From assembly GCF_037975245.1 (NCBI RefSeq), contig NC_092571.1, positions 1,211,001 to 1,275,000 on the forward strand: a stretch of DNA of 64,000 nucleotides. Reading direction: 5' to 3'. The stretch's first letter is position 1. The number at the start of each line of letters is the position of its first letter. The DNA comes from Apostichopus japonicus (Eukaryota; Echinodermata; Holothuroidea; Aspidochirotida; Stichopodidae). A model generated the notes under the pieces. The model was not told where the DNA came from, searched no databases, and was given only the letters and a program-made list of their open reading frames with translations. Below are positions 12,385-27,400 of this stretch, one piece after another. A program made the translations under genes and the position numbers.

Positions 12385-15300
12385 CTGCAAAAAAAAAAAA
12401 ACCCACAAGAAACGGGACGTAGAAAATATCATTGAAGTTACACGTGTCTCTGCCCGACACACCCTATATGTCCTTACGTATCTTATGTATGTGTGTTGTG
12501 GGGTGGGCTTTAAACTTGCTAAAGCCATCGCCGTTTTACACATGTGATAAACGGAACCGATGTTACGTTACAATGTATTACAATGCTATCGTATGTGAAA
12601 TATGACAGGAGATGTTTATATGTAACATTAAAGCCCCAGATACTTCGTGATTCCTTGCGATAAATATTTCACTCCGTTCAACCTGAGCAACTGGTTTTAA
12701 AAAAATTTCCAAGAATCATCGAGACCAGAATATCATCGAGTTTATGTTCCGTGAACTTTACAGAGCCTTTCATGTGCCTATAAGTAACAGCCACGTATAG
12801 TCACAAACTAATTAAAGCGCTGATTTTATATTAAAATAATTCTAATGGAATTGCTTTTTCTAAAATCCAGCCAGTATGTCCTTGTAGTATAGAAAATCAC
12901 ATAGATGGATCGCGGCATATCAGTTTCTTTATCAGTTTAATGAGGTCACAAATAATTCACCACCCAGGCCTATAGTAAGTATTACTCGGATGAACGCTAT
13001 AAATGACTTCAATATATTCTGAAATATTATGACAACTGACAACCAAGGACGATTCCAATTAAATCGTCCTGTATATCACAGACAGATTAGCTGGGGTGGG
13101 GGTATGGTCGAGACTACTAGTGGGGTCGGGGTGGGGTGTGGTGGGTGGGAAGGGATATGATCGATTCCATTTTTCAGTGGTAAAGATGGATATCGTTGTA
13201 CACAGTGATACTTGTGTGGAAAGGCCTGCCGTAGCCCTGCAGTATAACGACTCAAATGTACAATAACTCACCAGTGTCGACATTAGTGAGGTCAGGACGT
13301 TTTCCAGTCTTGTTGAAGGCTTCGTGAACCTGTGGTGCCCCTGGACCGTTCATGTAGGCCAGAGTACTGAACGGCAGTCCGTCATCACCCATATAAATGT
13401 CATTCTTTCCTAAAGAAATGACAAACCGAAAAGAAAGTCAGTTTTGTCCTGTGATTTCATGCAATTTTTAACACAGCTTTTACAAACTAAACATAACTTT
13501 TCGTATCTACGTTTTCTGTTTTACGTGCACCAGAGCGCAGAAGGAAAATAAATATTACAATTATGTTATCGTATTAAAGATTCTTGAACGTTTTTCCACT
13601 TTCACCAATTGCTAGGTTTCTTGATATTGTTGCATTGTTTTGTATTGTGATATTGTTGCATTGTTTTGTATTGTGATATTGTTGCAATGTTTTGTATTGT
13701 GATATTGTTGCATTGTTTTGTATTGTGATATTGTTGCATTGTTTTGTATTGTGATATTGTTGCATTGTTTTGTATTGTGGTATTGTTGTAGTGCTTTGCC
13801 CTGGTGTACTGCTGTAGTGTGTTCTATTATTGCAGTGTTTTGTATTTATGATATTGTTGCATTGTTTTGTATTGTGATATTGTTGCATTGTTTTGTATTG
13901 TGATATTGTTGCATTGTTTTGTATTGTGGTATTGTTGTAGTGCTTTGCCCTGGTGTACTGCTGTAGTGTGTTCTATTATTGCAGTGTTTTGTATTTATGA
14001 TATTGTTGCATTGTTTTGTATTGTGATTTATATTTATAAATAATAGAACACACCAAACGAGTACACCAGGGCAAAGCACTACAACAATATCACAATACAA
14101 AACAAACGCAACAATATAAAACACTATATTACAAATCACTACAACAATACAACTATACAAACATAAATATGCAATATATTACAACAATATCAAACTACAA
14201 AACACTGCAACCATACACAACACTTTAACAATACAAAATATTACAACACTAGTACACGACTACAATACAAAACATCTCAAATAACAATAAGAAACATTAT
14301 ACGACCATACAAACCCTACTACACAATACAACAATGCAAAACTTGATTCTCGATCTTACCGAGGATTGGGTTGCCTCTGGATGGGTATCCCGCCATGGTC
14401 ATCACGTGACCGTGGTCAGCCGTCACAATCACCAATGTCTCTTTCAGGTCCACCATGTCGAGAGCCTTCTCAACGGCCTCTTCGAAAGCCAAGGTGTCTA
14501 GAAGGGCGTTGTACGCCACGCCAGCGTGATGTCCGTGATCGATTCTCCCACCTGCATAACATAGATATAGTTGAAGAAATTATGTTTCGAATTAACGGTA
14601 AGGGCTAAAAGCAATGAAAATTATGTCTGGGAGACATTTCATTTTAATAAGTAATAATGCAAAGAGGAAATAATAATTTGCCGTGTTGAAGAGGGGCACA
14701 GGTTGATTTTGTCCAATGCTTGATTTGGAACCTTATACAGGCGTACAAGCGATACAAACTTCGAAGATTTACTGTGTAATGCAGAAGTGTACCAGAGAAG
14801 TTTGGAACGCCAAAAGGGCCAGACTATTGCTGTTGCCAACTTTACAGTTTACCCACAGCAGTGTTCCATGGAGAAGCGAAGTTAACCTAACCTTCAACGA
14901 AGAGGAAATATCCATCTTCATCTTTGGAGAGAATTTGGATTGCCTTTTCCGTCATCTCGGCGATGCTGGGCTCTCCAGCGGCGTCTAGTTCCCGGTCGCG
15001 TTCGTAGTTCATGTGGCTAGGCTCGAAGAGGCCTAGAATTAAAGGAAAAGATTTAAAACATCCATGAGATAAATCACGGCAGGACATTTCACTAGCAAGT
15101 ATCCTGAGTTAACCAAAAGTGTAGGCTACAGTTTTAACAATACTGTGTTATATGATGTCATAACGTCTATATAGTTAGTTTTGTTCTTGGTTGTTATTAT
15201 TGCCTCTGATGAGTTTTTGATTTAATGGATTGTGTGTTAAACTAGGTAGTCCAGTCGTTTTGATTTATTATGCATTAACTACAATGTCTAAAGGGTAACT

Positions 15301-18300
15301 TGCAGAAAAAGAACTACGATCAGTTTTGAAAATAGCCTACTATGGATTGATATCACGTGTGTTTAATGATCATAACTAACCAATTTTAATTTCGTGCATT
15401 TGGTCATAGCGTAGGATGTGTGCATACGACTCTCATATCCTTACGATTTGCGACACAAGTCCGCAAGTTGACTCTTGACCAGAACTTGTTGACGCCAGAT
15501 TTGACCTTTTTTTAACACTAGTGGTTTGCACTATGCAACAAGAGCCCAAGGGCACTGTGGTTCCTTGCTTGGGGTATATGACAATACACATAATAGTATC
15601 AGGCAAGATTGGGCTCAAATAGTCCAAGTAATTGTGGTCCTACATGTTCCCATAAAGTAACCAACACTATAGCCAACACTTTTGTGATCACAAAATGTGA
15701 TCAGATTTTTTATCAAAAGGCACTTTTGAGATCTAAATATGACGTCGAAAATGAAAGAAATATAAGAGACCTACAAGCGTGTCAACAGATATGATAACAT
15801 TGGTGACCTCAGATGACATGACCTTTAAGTTTCAAAATGTTCCACCACCCCATTCACAACTTGTCCCAAAATATCAACCATGTCACACCTTGGCATTGAG
15901 ATTTAATTGCATTAAATGCAAAAAATTAACTTTGAACTTGTATACATAACTTCACACACAAAGGTCACCCGGAGGTCAACCAATTGACATTTTTGATCGG
16001 TGAGACCTAAATAGAGCATGACTGTAAAAATTCAAACATTTTTTCTTTGCCCATTTGCGGGTCGACAATTGGATTACATTGAAGCAACTCCCAACCCTAA
16101 CGGACAATTTGTTCTCAAGTTATCGCAAAAATACTAGTTTTTTATCATTAATTGACCTTTGGTGACCTTGTATCACATGACCGTTAAGTTTGAAAATATT
16201 CCCCTATACCATTTGCAACTACTCCAAAAATATCAACCTTGTCACACCTTGGCACTGGGAGTTATTGCATTAAATGTCTGAAAATTAACTTTGACCTCAT
16301 ATAACTTCGCACACGAAGGTCACACGGGGGTCAACCTATTGACATTTATGATCAGAAGGTACCTTTGACATCTGAAAATAGCATCAAAACTGTAAAAATC
16401 CACAAAACACGAAAAGGTCACCCGGAGGTCAAATTGAGGTCAAGGGTCACCCAGATGCGGGTCGACAATTGGATTACATTGAAGCAACTCCCAACCCTAA
16501 CGGACAATTCGTTCTCAAGTCATCGCAAAAATACTAGTTTTTTATCATTAATTGACCTTTGGTGACCTCGGATCACATGACCCTTAAGTTTGAAAATATT
16601 CCCCTATACCATTTGCAACTTTTCTCAAAATATCAACTGTGTAACACCTTGGCACTGGGAGTTATTACACTAAATGTCTGAAAATTAACTTTGACCTCAT
16701 ATAACTTAACATACAAAGGTCACCTTGGGTCAACTTATTGACATTTTTGATTGATGAGACCTAAATTAGAGCATCAAACTATACAAATTCAAACATTTTT
16801 TCTTTGCCCATTTTCTGCCCCCAAAATACTAGTTTTTTAACATTAATTGACCTTTGGTGACCTCGTATCACATGACCGTTAAGTTTGAAAATATTCCCCT
16901 ATACCATTTGCAACTTGTCCGAAAATATCAACCATGTCACACCTTGGAACTGGGAGTTGTTGCATTAAATGTCTGAAAATTAACTTTGACCTCGTATAAC
17001 TTCACACACGAAGGTCACAAGGGTGTCAACCAATTGACATTTTTGATCGGAAGGTACCTTTGATATCCAAATCTAGCATCAAAACCAAACATTTCCTTTT
17101 TTGCTCGTTTCCTCCCAAAATAAGCACATTTTTTCTAATGTGACCTTTGACCTTTTGACCTTGGTTTCAGATGTAGTTTAATCTCCTGATTCCAAAAAAC
17201 AAAACGACAAGTCTGTACAACCATCCTAACTCCGACCGAAAAACTTTGACCCCATATAACTTCGCACATAAAGGTCACACGGGGTCAACCCATTGACATT
17301 TATGATCAGAAGGTACCTTTGACATCTGAAAATAGCATCAAAACTGTAAAAATCCCCCAAAACACGTAAAGGTCACCAGAGGTCAAATTGAGGTCAAGGG
17401 TCACCCAGATGCGGGTCAACAATTGGATAACATTGAAGCAACTCCCAACCCTAACGGACATTTCGTTCTCAAGTTATCGCAAAAATACTAGTTTTTTATC
17501 ATTAATTGACCTTTGGTGACCTCGGATCATATGACCGTTAAGTTTGAAAATGCTCCCCTAACCAGTTCACAACTTGTCCCAAAATATCAATCTTGTCGCA
17601 CATTGGCACTGGGAGTTATTGCAGTTTTAATATTTTCGGTTTTTGGACCATAACTGACCTTTGGTGACCTTTGTGGGCACCAGAAACAATAGGGCACACC
17701 TTCTCCATATGGCGGATCTATAGTCCAAGTTTGGCCTCAATCCAACATTCCCTTATTGAGATAGAGCGTACCCAAGCAAGTGTCACAGACACACACACAC
17801 ACATACACACACACACACATACATACACACACACGCCAACCTGACTGCATAGGTTCCTTTTGCTAAAGCAAGGAACCAAAAATCGAAAAAGGCGTTAAAT
17901 TGAATTTCTGGGACACAGAACTATAAATAACAGAATCGTTAATTGTTCTAACCTTTTGCATGCCTCAATTAAAATATCCAAAATGTGCGTGGACGTTACA
18001 TAGTTTTGCCAGAATGATACTGAATTAGAACCGAGCTTATAGTACACACGCACCCACACCCATACCCACCCACCCATCTATTTCAACAATATTATTTCAA
18101 CAATTACCCTATAGACGTACGACAATTTTATAGCAGCTGTATCCCCTATTTCATGTACATACCAATATAAACTAGGGATATATCCCCTGTGAGGAGCCTA
18201 TCATCAACGCAATTAACACTTCATTACGGGTGTATCCCCTATTTTAAATATAATTCCGCAAATTTATACCGGATATATCCAATATTTTATATATCCCCTT

Positions 18301-21300
18301 AATATTATAACAGTTATGTCCACTTTGGGTATTATCAAGAATTACAATGGACCTGGGACAATTTTATAACCAGACGTATCTATCCCCTTAGAGAACTAGC
18401 TAAAATTTTCTATAATCTTTTGATCGGACGTCCTTTTGTTTTCCAAGTCATTAATCCTATCAAAGGCCCGTCTAAGGCCCATCTACTCTCTCGACTCACC
18501 CAACAGGTAATCGGTATCATCAGGATTAACACCGTTGAAGTCGTCAAGGTTCCACACGTACTGAGCATTCATGTTCTCCTTACTATCAACCCACTCCTGG
18601 ATCAGGTCACGGTTGTCGAGACGTTGGCCTTCCTTTTCTGGATATTCCGGATCGGCTTGTCCGACTGGAGTCATCTCTCGTCTGCCTCCGGCTAATACCA
18701 CCTATACATACGACAACATTACTTTTATAAGCACATGTGGCGTATAGGATAAGCCACTTTAATGTGAAGAAAATGTAAGCAGACTACGGTAGTAAAATGC
18801 CATGATAGTGTAGGCTATAATTGAGGCAGTTATGCTATAGTGTAAGTGATAAACCTACAAAATTATTCCAAAGTTTGCAGCACTGCAGCTATGAATAGAT
18901 AAGCGTCAACGGTGATAGTGTTAAGAGATATTCCGGTAACAGTCTCATATGGAAAACACAAATATGCCACATTGTTACTGAACACCATTTCAATACCTTG
19001 TCCCTAACTCAAGTTATGGTTGATAGAAAGCAACCGATATTGACTGGCTAATCCCTCTTTTCTTTCCTAGAATTTCATCAAATGCAACTTTCTGTAAATT
19101 TTCCAGAACCAATAGTGATGTGCACTAATTCAGATATAATGAAAGCGGTTTGACTGCCTCAGACCTATTCACTGACCTAATCTCACCCATACTCCCCTTC
19201 CATTGCCTTTCTCTCCCCCCCCCCTTCTCTCCCCTCCCCTCCCCTCCCCTTCCTCTACCCGGCCACTCCCCTTCCCGCTCTTCCCCTGTAACGGTAATGT
19301 AACGTTACTTGTCAAGACATTTGTAATGACTATCTCAAACGTCGTCCCCTAATTGGTAATGGTAAAAGCGAGAAGCGAACGTAAATCAGAGATCGCACCG
19401 ATTGAACGATCGCTTTAGACATAGTAGACATCTTTCAAAGCGTCTACAGTAAATGTCGCTAAGTACGACAACACAATGCAGACAGTGCAACCATGGGAGG
19501 TGTAAGCGAAGGAGTGGGATTGGGTGGGGAAAGGGGAGGGGAAGGAGAGGGGGAAGGGGTGCAGAATGTGAGGGCAAATGCTGGAGAAACAATGTCGCAT
19601 AAGTTGGCTTATTTCATGCATGTATACATTATGTATTCACTATGACATAACGCCTATATAAACCCACGCAAAAGAATGTATTGTTTAATAACAGTGTAGC
19701 CTACGGTGTCTACGTCAGACATCGTCATTGTGAAAAGTCTCAGTACGTCATAATAACATTAACATGATGTAACGACACGTCAAAGCTCCTTGTTTGTCGT
19801 TAGCGTAAACATGTATTTTACCCAATCAAATGTTTTAACTTGGGTTGATTCTTTACATTATTAGACGCTTTACGGGAATTGCTTGTTGGATAAAATCTAA
19901 TAGGGGGTGTCACTTGCAGGGAAGCTCTCTCTTGTTGACCGATTTTGGAGGTCACTGAGTAGGACGTCTAGGTTACGTTCCAGGGGCCAAAAATATTAGG
20001 TCTGGGTAAATCTTAACCAGCACACATGTCGTATTAAATCGTGTTTTATTGGTTGATGGTTGTAGACTGGGCGTGGTTTATGTTTATAATAGGGTTAAGT
20101 GTAGGTTCACACGTTATAGGTATAGGAAGTAGTTTCTGTTTAAAAGCAACTGCGGGCTCGGACCAGGGGTTGGTGAGGAGGATTCCATGCTCGGACCAGG
20201 GGTGGGTTCCCGGCTCGGAATAGGAGGGGTAGAACGATTCTGACCATGAGTTAGGAGACGAACGAGTCATCTATTGGCAAAACAGTGGTGGAACAGCCCA
20301 GGAAGTCGGATCGGACGACGAGTAAAATAACCTAGAAGACCAGGTTCAACCCTTCGGTTCATCTGCGCCGCAGTTCACCATTCCGCCGACTGCGCCGCAG
20401 TTCACCAATCCGCCGACTGCGCCGCAGTTCACCAATCCGCCGACTGCGCCGCAGTTCACCATTCCGCCGACTGCGCCGCAGTTCACCAATCCGCCGACTG
20501 CGCCGCAGTTCACCAATCCGCCGACTGCGCCGCCGATCACCAATCCGCCGACTGCGCCGCAGTTCACCATTCCGCCGACTGCGCCGCAGTTCACCAATCC
20601 GCCGACTGCGCCGCAGTTCACCAATCCGCCGACTGCGCCGCCGATCACCAATCCGCCGACTGCGCCGCAGTTCACCATTCCGCCGACTGCGCCGCTGTTC
20701 ACCATTCCGCCGACTGCGCCGCTGATCACCAATCCGCCAACTGCGCCGCTGTTCACCATTCCGCCGACTGCGCCGCTGTTCACCATTCCGCCAACTGCGC
20801 CGCAGTTCATCAATCCGCCAACTGCGCCGCCGTTCACCATAGCCCAATCTTCAGCGCCGAAGTCTATCGTTCTGCCCTCCTTGTCGAGACCCACCATTAG
20901 TAATGTACTGTGTTGTATTTAACTTCATCGACTTCTGAGCATGTGTTAAAACTTGGTTTCGTATTTAATAATTGCCTCTGTAATGCACGACCACTGTGCA
21001 CCATCTTGACATGTATATAGATCGTAAATAAACGTGGAAACTTTAAAATCTCCTGTCGACAGCCTCATTCCTTTGTTCCCGCATTTCCACTCTTCCTTGC
21101 GCTCACCACCGAGGACGGCGCGTTACAATACCTTAAAGAATCCAGCATTTTCGATGAACTGTGAAGCGATGTCGGTGCATCCGAGGTTGACTGCCTCCTC
21201 GGTGAGGTCGTCATCACTCTCCCAGTTACGATCGGCTACGTGCGCGTAGAGATTAGCGGGAGATGCGTGGGTCACTCTGGTGGTGCTTATGAAACCGGTC

Positions 21301-24300
21301 GCTTTACCTGTCATGAGGGTGCAGGATATAGAAATATACCAGTGTTAGCGGCATGATTTACCAGCCGCAACAGTCGTACAAGACTCGTTTGAGGAGGGCA
21401 ATAAGGGCCACCACCCCTTACCCTGTCACCCATTGACCAAAGGCGTAGGGAGCCCAATTTGATGGGGGTGGGGCTGTAACGACTTGCCCGAAAATTATAA
21501 CCAAAATTCAACATGTTAATGTTCATATTTTTACATTAGTAATGGCGAATTAGTCGGGCAAGCTTACAACTTTATTTTAATTACCAAGGAATTTATATTT
21601 TAAACTATTGATTTCCTTTAGCTACATCATTACAATTTATTTTTCTTTCTGTAGGTGCCCGAAAAATTCTCAGCATATTGCCCGAATTTTCACAAAAATA
21701 TTTTTGTGGGGGGAGGCTGCAGCCCCAGCCCACCCGCCTCCTGCGCATATGCCCATAATCTAAACTTCCCTCACCCCTAACTCCACTCTCCATCCTTAAT
21801 ATGACCCCATCACCCATCTCTTAAACCCCATTTTCACCTTCTTTGTCCGCCCTTACACCTATCGATTCTTGTGGAACACCGACTTGTTCAGTTGCACAGT
21901 CATACCGTACAATACCGTCATCAAAGCCGATAGTACCGAATTTCGTCTTGACACCGGTAAGGTAGGCGGTGCCGGTACCTGCAGAATCGGGAACTTGTCT
22001 ATCAGTGTTGTATGTCTAAAAAGAAACATGAAGCAAGTGAAAAAAAGTATACAAACAAACAAAAACAAAGAAGTATTAATGAAAACTGTTTGTGAAATTT
22101 GCAGTGGAATTTGGAATGCTGTGAAATGTGAAATTTGCAAACAGTATACAATATTATATATGATGTTATTATTAAAAATCTTATTCAATTTTCAGTGATG
22201 GTTATTGGACCATGGCATTATTGTTCTCATGAATACAACAGTTTCAAACAGCACACTCAGTGGGGGGGGGGGGTGTTAAATATTCTCCAGATGCGTATAC
22301 TGTAAGCGGATCACAAACTGTGTACGAATTTTGGGGTTGTGGGAACGGGTACGGGTTGAATGCGTTGGGTTGGGAACGGGTTGGGAACGGGTTGAATGCG
22401 TTGGGGACGGGAACGCGTTGGGAACGAGTTGGGAACGGGTTGAATGCGACTCCGATGTAGGAGGGAAGAAAATTTCAGTGCCAACATCAAACGGGGTTAT
22501 TCTGGGGCATATTTAGACTAAACATTAGGTCTATAACAAGTTTGTTCTTCCAAATACTTTTGAGTTTTGAACGTTTTTCCCCGACTGACGATGAAGTGAT
22601 GGGGGAGGGGTGGCCCCGTCCCTTCCCTCCGCCATCTTCGCGCGCGAGTGACGCTGCCAAGCTACATACAAAGGTTACTTGCATCAACACACGAACTGAA
22701 GGGCACTGCCATGGGTCCCACCTGAAATTCCTTTAGGTTCTCTCACACAAATATCACTTCCCTCCAATTACTATAATCCGCTTCTATAAAACCACAGTAA
22801 GACCCTTCCCTCACTTCCCAAATAATCGAACCATTCTATCTTCACATTCTTTAGTATTTAATTGCAGGCTTTAGAAATCTTTTCTTTTCTGGCTCTTTGT
22901 CTCCTGACCTTCGGTTTCATTCATGACTTTCTTTACAGTGCCATTGTAACAACGCTTCACTTAACAGCCATTCTCTGGCTCAACATATAGACAACTGTTT
23001 CTCCAGAGAAGAAAATGTTGTATATTCTTTCATAATACAACTACTATCCCAGTAGGACCTCTCGCGAGGTAGACCAGGGTGGGGAGGGGGGGGGGGGGGA
23101 CTTCTTTAGTATACAGTGCACTGTTATACATCACGAGTTTTATTTGTAACCAAGTTATTCTAAGCATTATTAATATTGCCATTCAGCCTCTGAAGAAGAT
23201 TCTGCTAGGATCGAAACGTCAGGCCAACTTACTTTTTACACATTATTAATATCGCTTTGTTATGAGTCATATAGTGGTCAACATTTCACACTTCAGATAT
23301 CTGCACGTTCAGCTACTGTTCTTTTCGTCTACGTTGTGTTCAATTACTTGCGCCCGTTTAAAAAAGTGACCTTTTGTAATAACAATTTCCGACATCTGTT
23401 TTATCGATTCCTGAAGTAAGCTACTGGAAACTTCAAATCTTTCCAGGCGACAAAATTGAGCCGGTTTTTACGGGCAGGCAAGAATCATAGCGACTAAAAT
23501 CTATGCTCAAACCCATCCAACCTCTCAAAGTGAGGGTAGGTTAAAACGAGGGCGGGAAAAGTGGCGGTTGCCACAGTAACACTGTTAAATTGCAGCGTAT
23601 ATTTTAGCGCTGTCAAATACATACGACCAGAAGGTATATCACCGGCTAGTACAGTATATAGTGTTACACAGTATAGACGGTGCAAAGTCTTGAATGAGTC
23701 TGTTACTATTAAAAACAAACATTCATAGACAATTGCCATAATTTTCATGTTCGATGTTGGAGGTACCATAAGCCTAGCCTGGCGTTCATATTCACAATTT
23801 AAGCAAATTCAGTGAACATTATAAGACAAAAGAACAATTATCCAAAAAACAGCGGGCGTAAACACGTAAACCTTCTGTGGGTGGTGGCTGTCCCCCACAC
23901 CCCCACTGACATACAACATATTTAAAAGCCAGAATGCAAAATTGCATGAGGTTTCGATGACTTCGTTAGAATAGACTTCTGCTTGTTCACCAGATATAGC
24001 TCTTATAATATAAATGTCCTGATTTCTAACATGATATATCATGGTTAGGTTTTCAGAGTTTGACCGCTGTCCACTCAGATAACCTTTGACCTCCACCAAA
24101 AAACTGAGTTTTTCTATTTAGTATAACGCATCCACATGCCCGGTATGCAAAGTAAAAATGCTTCCTGCCTTGAGATATCGTGTTTACAAGCTGGGCGTCA
24201 CCCACACATACACGCACCCGCACACACACGCTATCATGACTGCATTGGTTACGAATATCATGGAAACCAAAATATAACAGTGTACAGTTCATAAATATAT

Positions 24301-24365
24301 AATATGCACATGCATGCGGTTCAACCTAAAAAGTCGAAAATTCCTCAACGTTGTTTCATAATTTG

Positions 24366-24428
<63 letters not shown>

Positions 24429-27400
24429 AATGAAAATCGTAATGAGTTGAAAAAATCAAGACTCGACAGTGAAAAAACTTCCAGCCTCCACCAGGATTCG
24501 AACCTGGGCCTCCCGCTCTGTACACGGATGCCCTAACCGACAAGGCTATGGACGCTGATTGTATGTCCAGAGGTTCGAAACCGGTAAGGAAGGTCGTTAT
24601 TACACTGTAGGCCTCTGTCACCTGTATCGAACAATACTAGTTCTGTCTTTGGTGACATATTTTGCCTTACTCTAGAGATCAAACATGATGCTAACCAACT
24701 CGAAAAATCATTTGTGATTCCTAAAGCCGGATCTCGAAAGAGATACTTTTAATAGACTGACAAACATACTTATGATTATGTCCGGTATCCGCTTCCGTAG
24801 AACAAGAAGTATCTCTCGTAGTTAGATCGCCAATATGTTAACAGTGGGTAGTTATATTATTAATAATAACATCGTGGGTCAATCAAGCTACGACCGTGAA
24901 AGAACAGTTGGAAATGAAATTATGACTTATTCGACCTTGTAAGATTGATCATATTGACTGTCCCAGTGGAGTCGGTTGGAGCGAGATGCCATTCGCGATG
25001 AATTGCATTAACACACTCAAACCTATGCAATACCTTATTGAAAACATGCAGCTGAGCTTTGTGAGTAAATGAGGTTAGAAACCCCGGGGATCGAGGCACC
25101 AATAGCTTATGGCTTAGTCGTTGGTCGCTAAATAACTGGTCAATGGCTGAGTTGGATTTTAGATTACACCACGACCGTTGAATGCACACAATCAAGTTTG
25201 CTGTATGTAAAACCGATCAAGAGGGGAATTATGTGAGTGTAAGTGTGTGTGTGTGTGGGGGGGGGGGGGGGTATACTTGTATTCCATGGTAGGGATCGTT
25301 TTAATCAAATAAGACTGTCTCCAACTTCTTAATTAAGTCAAGCCTAAGACCCTAAATAATATAGAGGTCATAAAGGAGCAGTGGTCATAGAAATTGCCTG
25401 TTGAGGAGTAATATAATTAAATTTCTGGTTTTATATATTTGATAGCCAAGGTGTTGATTATAGATGAAGGTGGGTGTCTAGCTGATGCGTTGATTAATTT
25501 ATTTAATTAACTTATGTATAAACCATGTCAGTGATGCATGGAATTGCGAGTATTACAGAACGGTGTACGAGCAATCTACAGCATAGGGCCAGTTAGGCTG
25601 GACATAATGTTTACACTCCAGGGGCGTATCCAGGGGGGGGCGCAACAGGCGCGCGCCCCCCCTATTGGCCGTCACCAAAAAAAAAAAGTTTAGCAAAAAA
25701 AAAAAAAAAAAAAAAATTGATGACGACCTTTATGTGAGATGTCGGTGATCGCTCAACCCCCCCCCCCCCCTCCCGTATGCTTTATTTTTTGTTTGCCAAA
25801 AAAAGGTTCTGGCGAAGTTCGGCGGCATAATAGTTCTAGAAACATAGATGGTAATTGTGTTTGTATTATCACTATAAACACTAAATGACATGCCAGCCAT
25901 ACTAAATTGTGCATTTTGTGTCCATATTTACTGGAAATGTTGCTTATTATTAAGGTCGAAAAATGGATCACATATGGCCATGGGCGGCGATCCTGGGTGG
26001 AGGGGGGGATATATCCCCCCCATGAAAATGGGTGGAGGGGATGTAATGCACCATATCCCCCCCCCCACCAAATGCCAGGGATAAGAATATTTTCATGCCT
26101 ACATTTATGCATCTTCGTTAATGTACGGCTCTTTTTTAGCTTCATTTCTCGCCTACCATAAACGCAGTGCGATCTTTTCAAATAAAGCGTCTTTATAAAG
26201 CAAAAATAGTTGACTGTAGGCTTCATTGGCCCTATAACAACAAAATGTGTTATTGCGCCCACGGTATTGATATAGTACATATATGCACCCTCATAGTATT
26301 CATATAGGCCCTATAGTAGGCCTACACACGTACATGTTCCCTCGAACAGCTGAAAATCTCATGTAACCAGGGTAATGCTTAGTACACGTTTCACCTGGAT
26401 GCCCTAGCAATCGGTACCTAGGAATGTAACTATGTGTAATTGTGTATTGCATGTGTATAGGCCTATAATAGCCTGCATGAGGCCATTTTCTTCATCGAAT
26501 AATATAACAGAGCTCTCGAACATTCTAACGTTGCGCCTGAAACAAGATTGACAGGGGCAATTTTCCCAAAATAACACCCGAAATTAAAAGAAAAAGTATT
26601 TTGGATCCTGATTATGAGATGATTATTTCGGACATGACATCCCTATTTTAAAGTTGGGTATATATGCCGCTTGGAAACCTCGGGAAGTGCCGTTTCCGGC
26701 CATCTAGAGGGTTTGTTAATCCCAAAATTTTCTTGTACGCTTCGCGCCAACTCATGGTGGCGCTACGCTTAGATAGTTAACAAGGTCATATCCCCCCCCC
26801 CCCACTCGGAAGTACGGATCGCCGCCCATGCATATGACACCATTTTGCATTTCAGCCCTTCTTTGAAAGCAAAAATTGTACACCCCTCCCCTTAGACCCA
26901 TCCCCCAGGACGGCGATCATTCATGCCTGGCGCCCCCCCTATTGGAAAATCCTGGATACGCCCCTGCACTCTACCCAATATTTTATATTCTTCTTCTTAA
27001 AAAATGGCGTGTACGGCTAGTGAGATGTGGTGACACTACTGATGAGAAGGCAGAAAATTCCACAACAAGGTTTACATTTTCGTGGGATACTGTATGCGAT
27101 TACAAAGAATAAAGAATTCAGGAATAATGGAAGAAAGGAAGGGGTATGGGTGTTTAGTATAAACTCGGGGCGAAGGAGCCTTTGCCGGGAAAGAGACTCC
27201 CTGTTGTATTATGATAATAACGTCATTGTGTTTATTGTATACTCTAAGAATGTATCAACATAACAATGCAAGATGCGGCGGCCTTTTCTGAGCTAAGTTA
27301 TAAATACAGAAATTGGATTACAATATTAGATCCAATCGCTATTATGATCAGTGGCGGCGGAACCGGGGGGGGGGCTTGGGTGGGCTCAGCCCCCCCAATG

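Noticed and set aside
13574-14160. Asparagine-rich proteins
   Set aside because: Frames come from the 26-bp minisatellite in an intron.
20346-20897. A real 183-residue glycine-rich protein
   Set aside because: The frame is open because the unit is 27 bp without stops; it is also open on the other strand and has no splice or domain support.
21859-22198. 109-residue frames on both strands
   Set aside because: They overlap alkaline phosphatase exon 3 in the wrong frame; the true frame has both splice sites and the catalytic serine.
24426-24560. Functional tRNA gene
   Set aside because: The B box and T arm are good, but the acceptor stem and anticodon arm do not pair properly and a microsatellite tail follows, as in SINEs.
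24289-24621. Frame with IYIYIY run
   Set aside because: Translation of a TA microsatellite and a SINE.
25753-26280. 175-residue minus frame
   Set aside because: It is inside a hAT-like element, runs into homopolymers and has no transposase motif.
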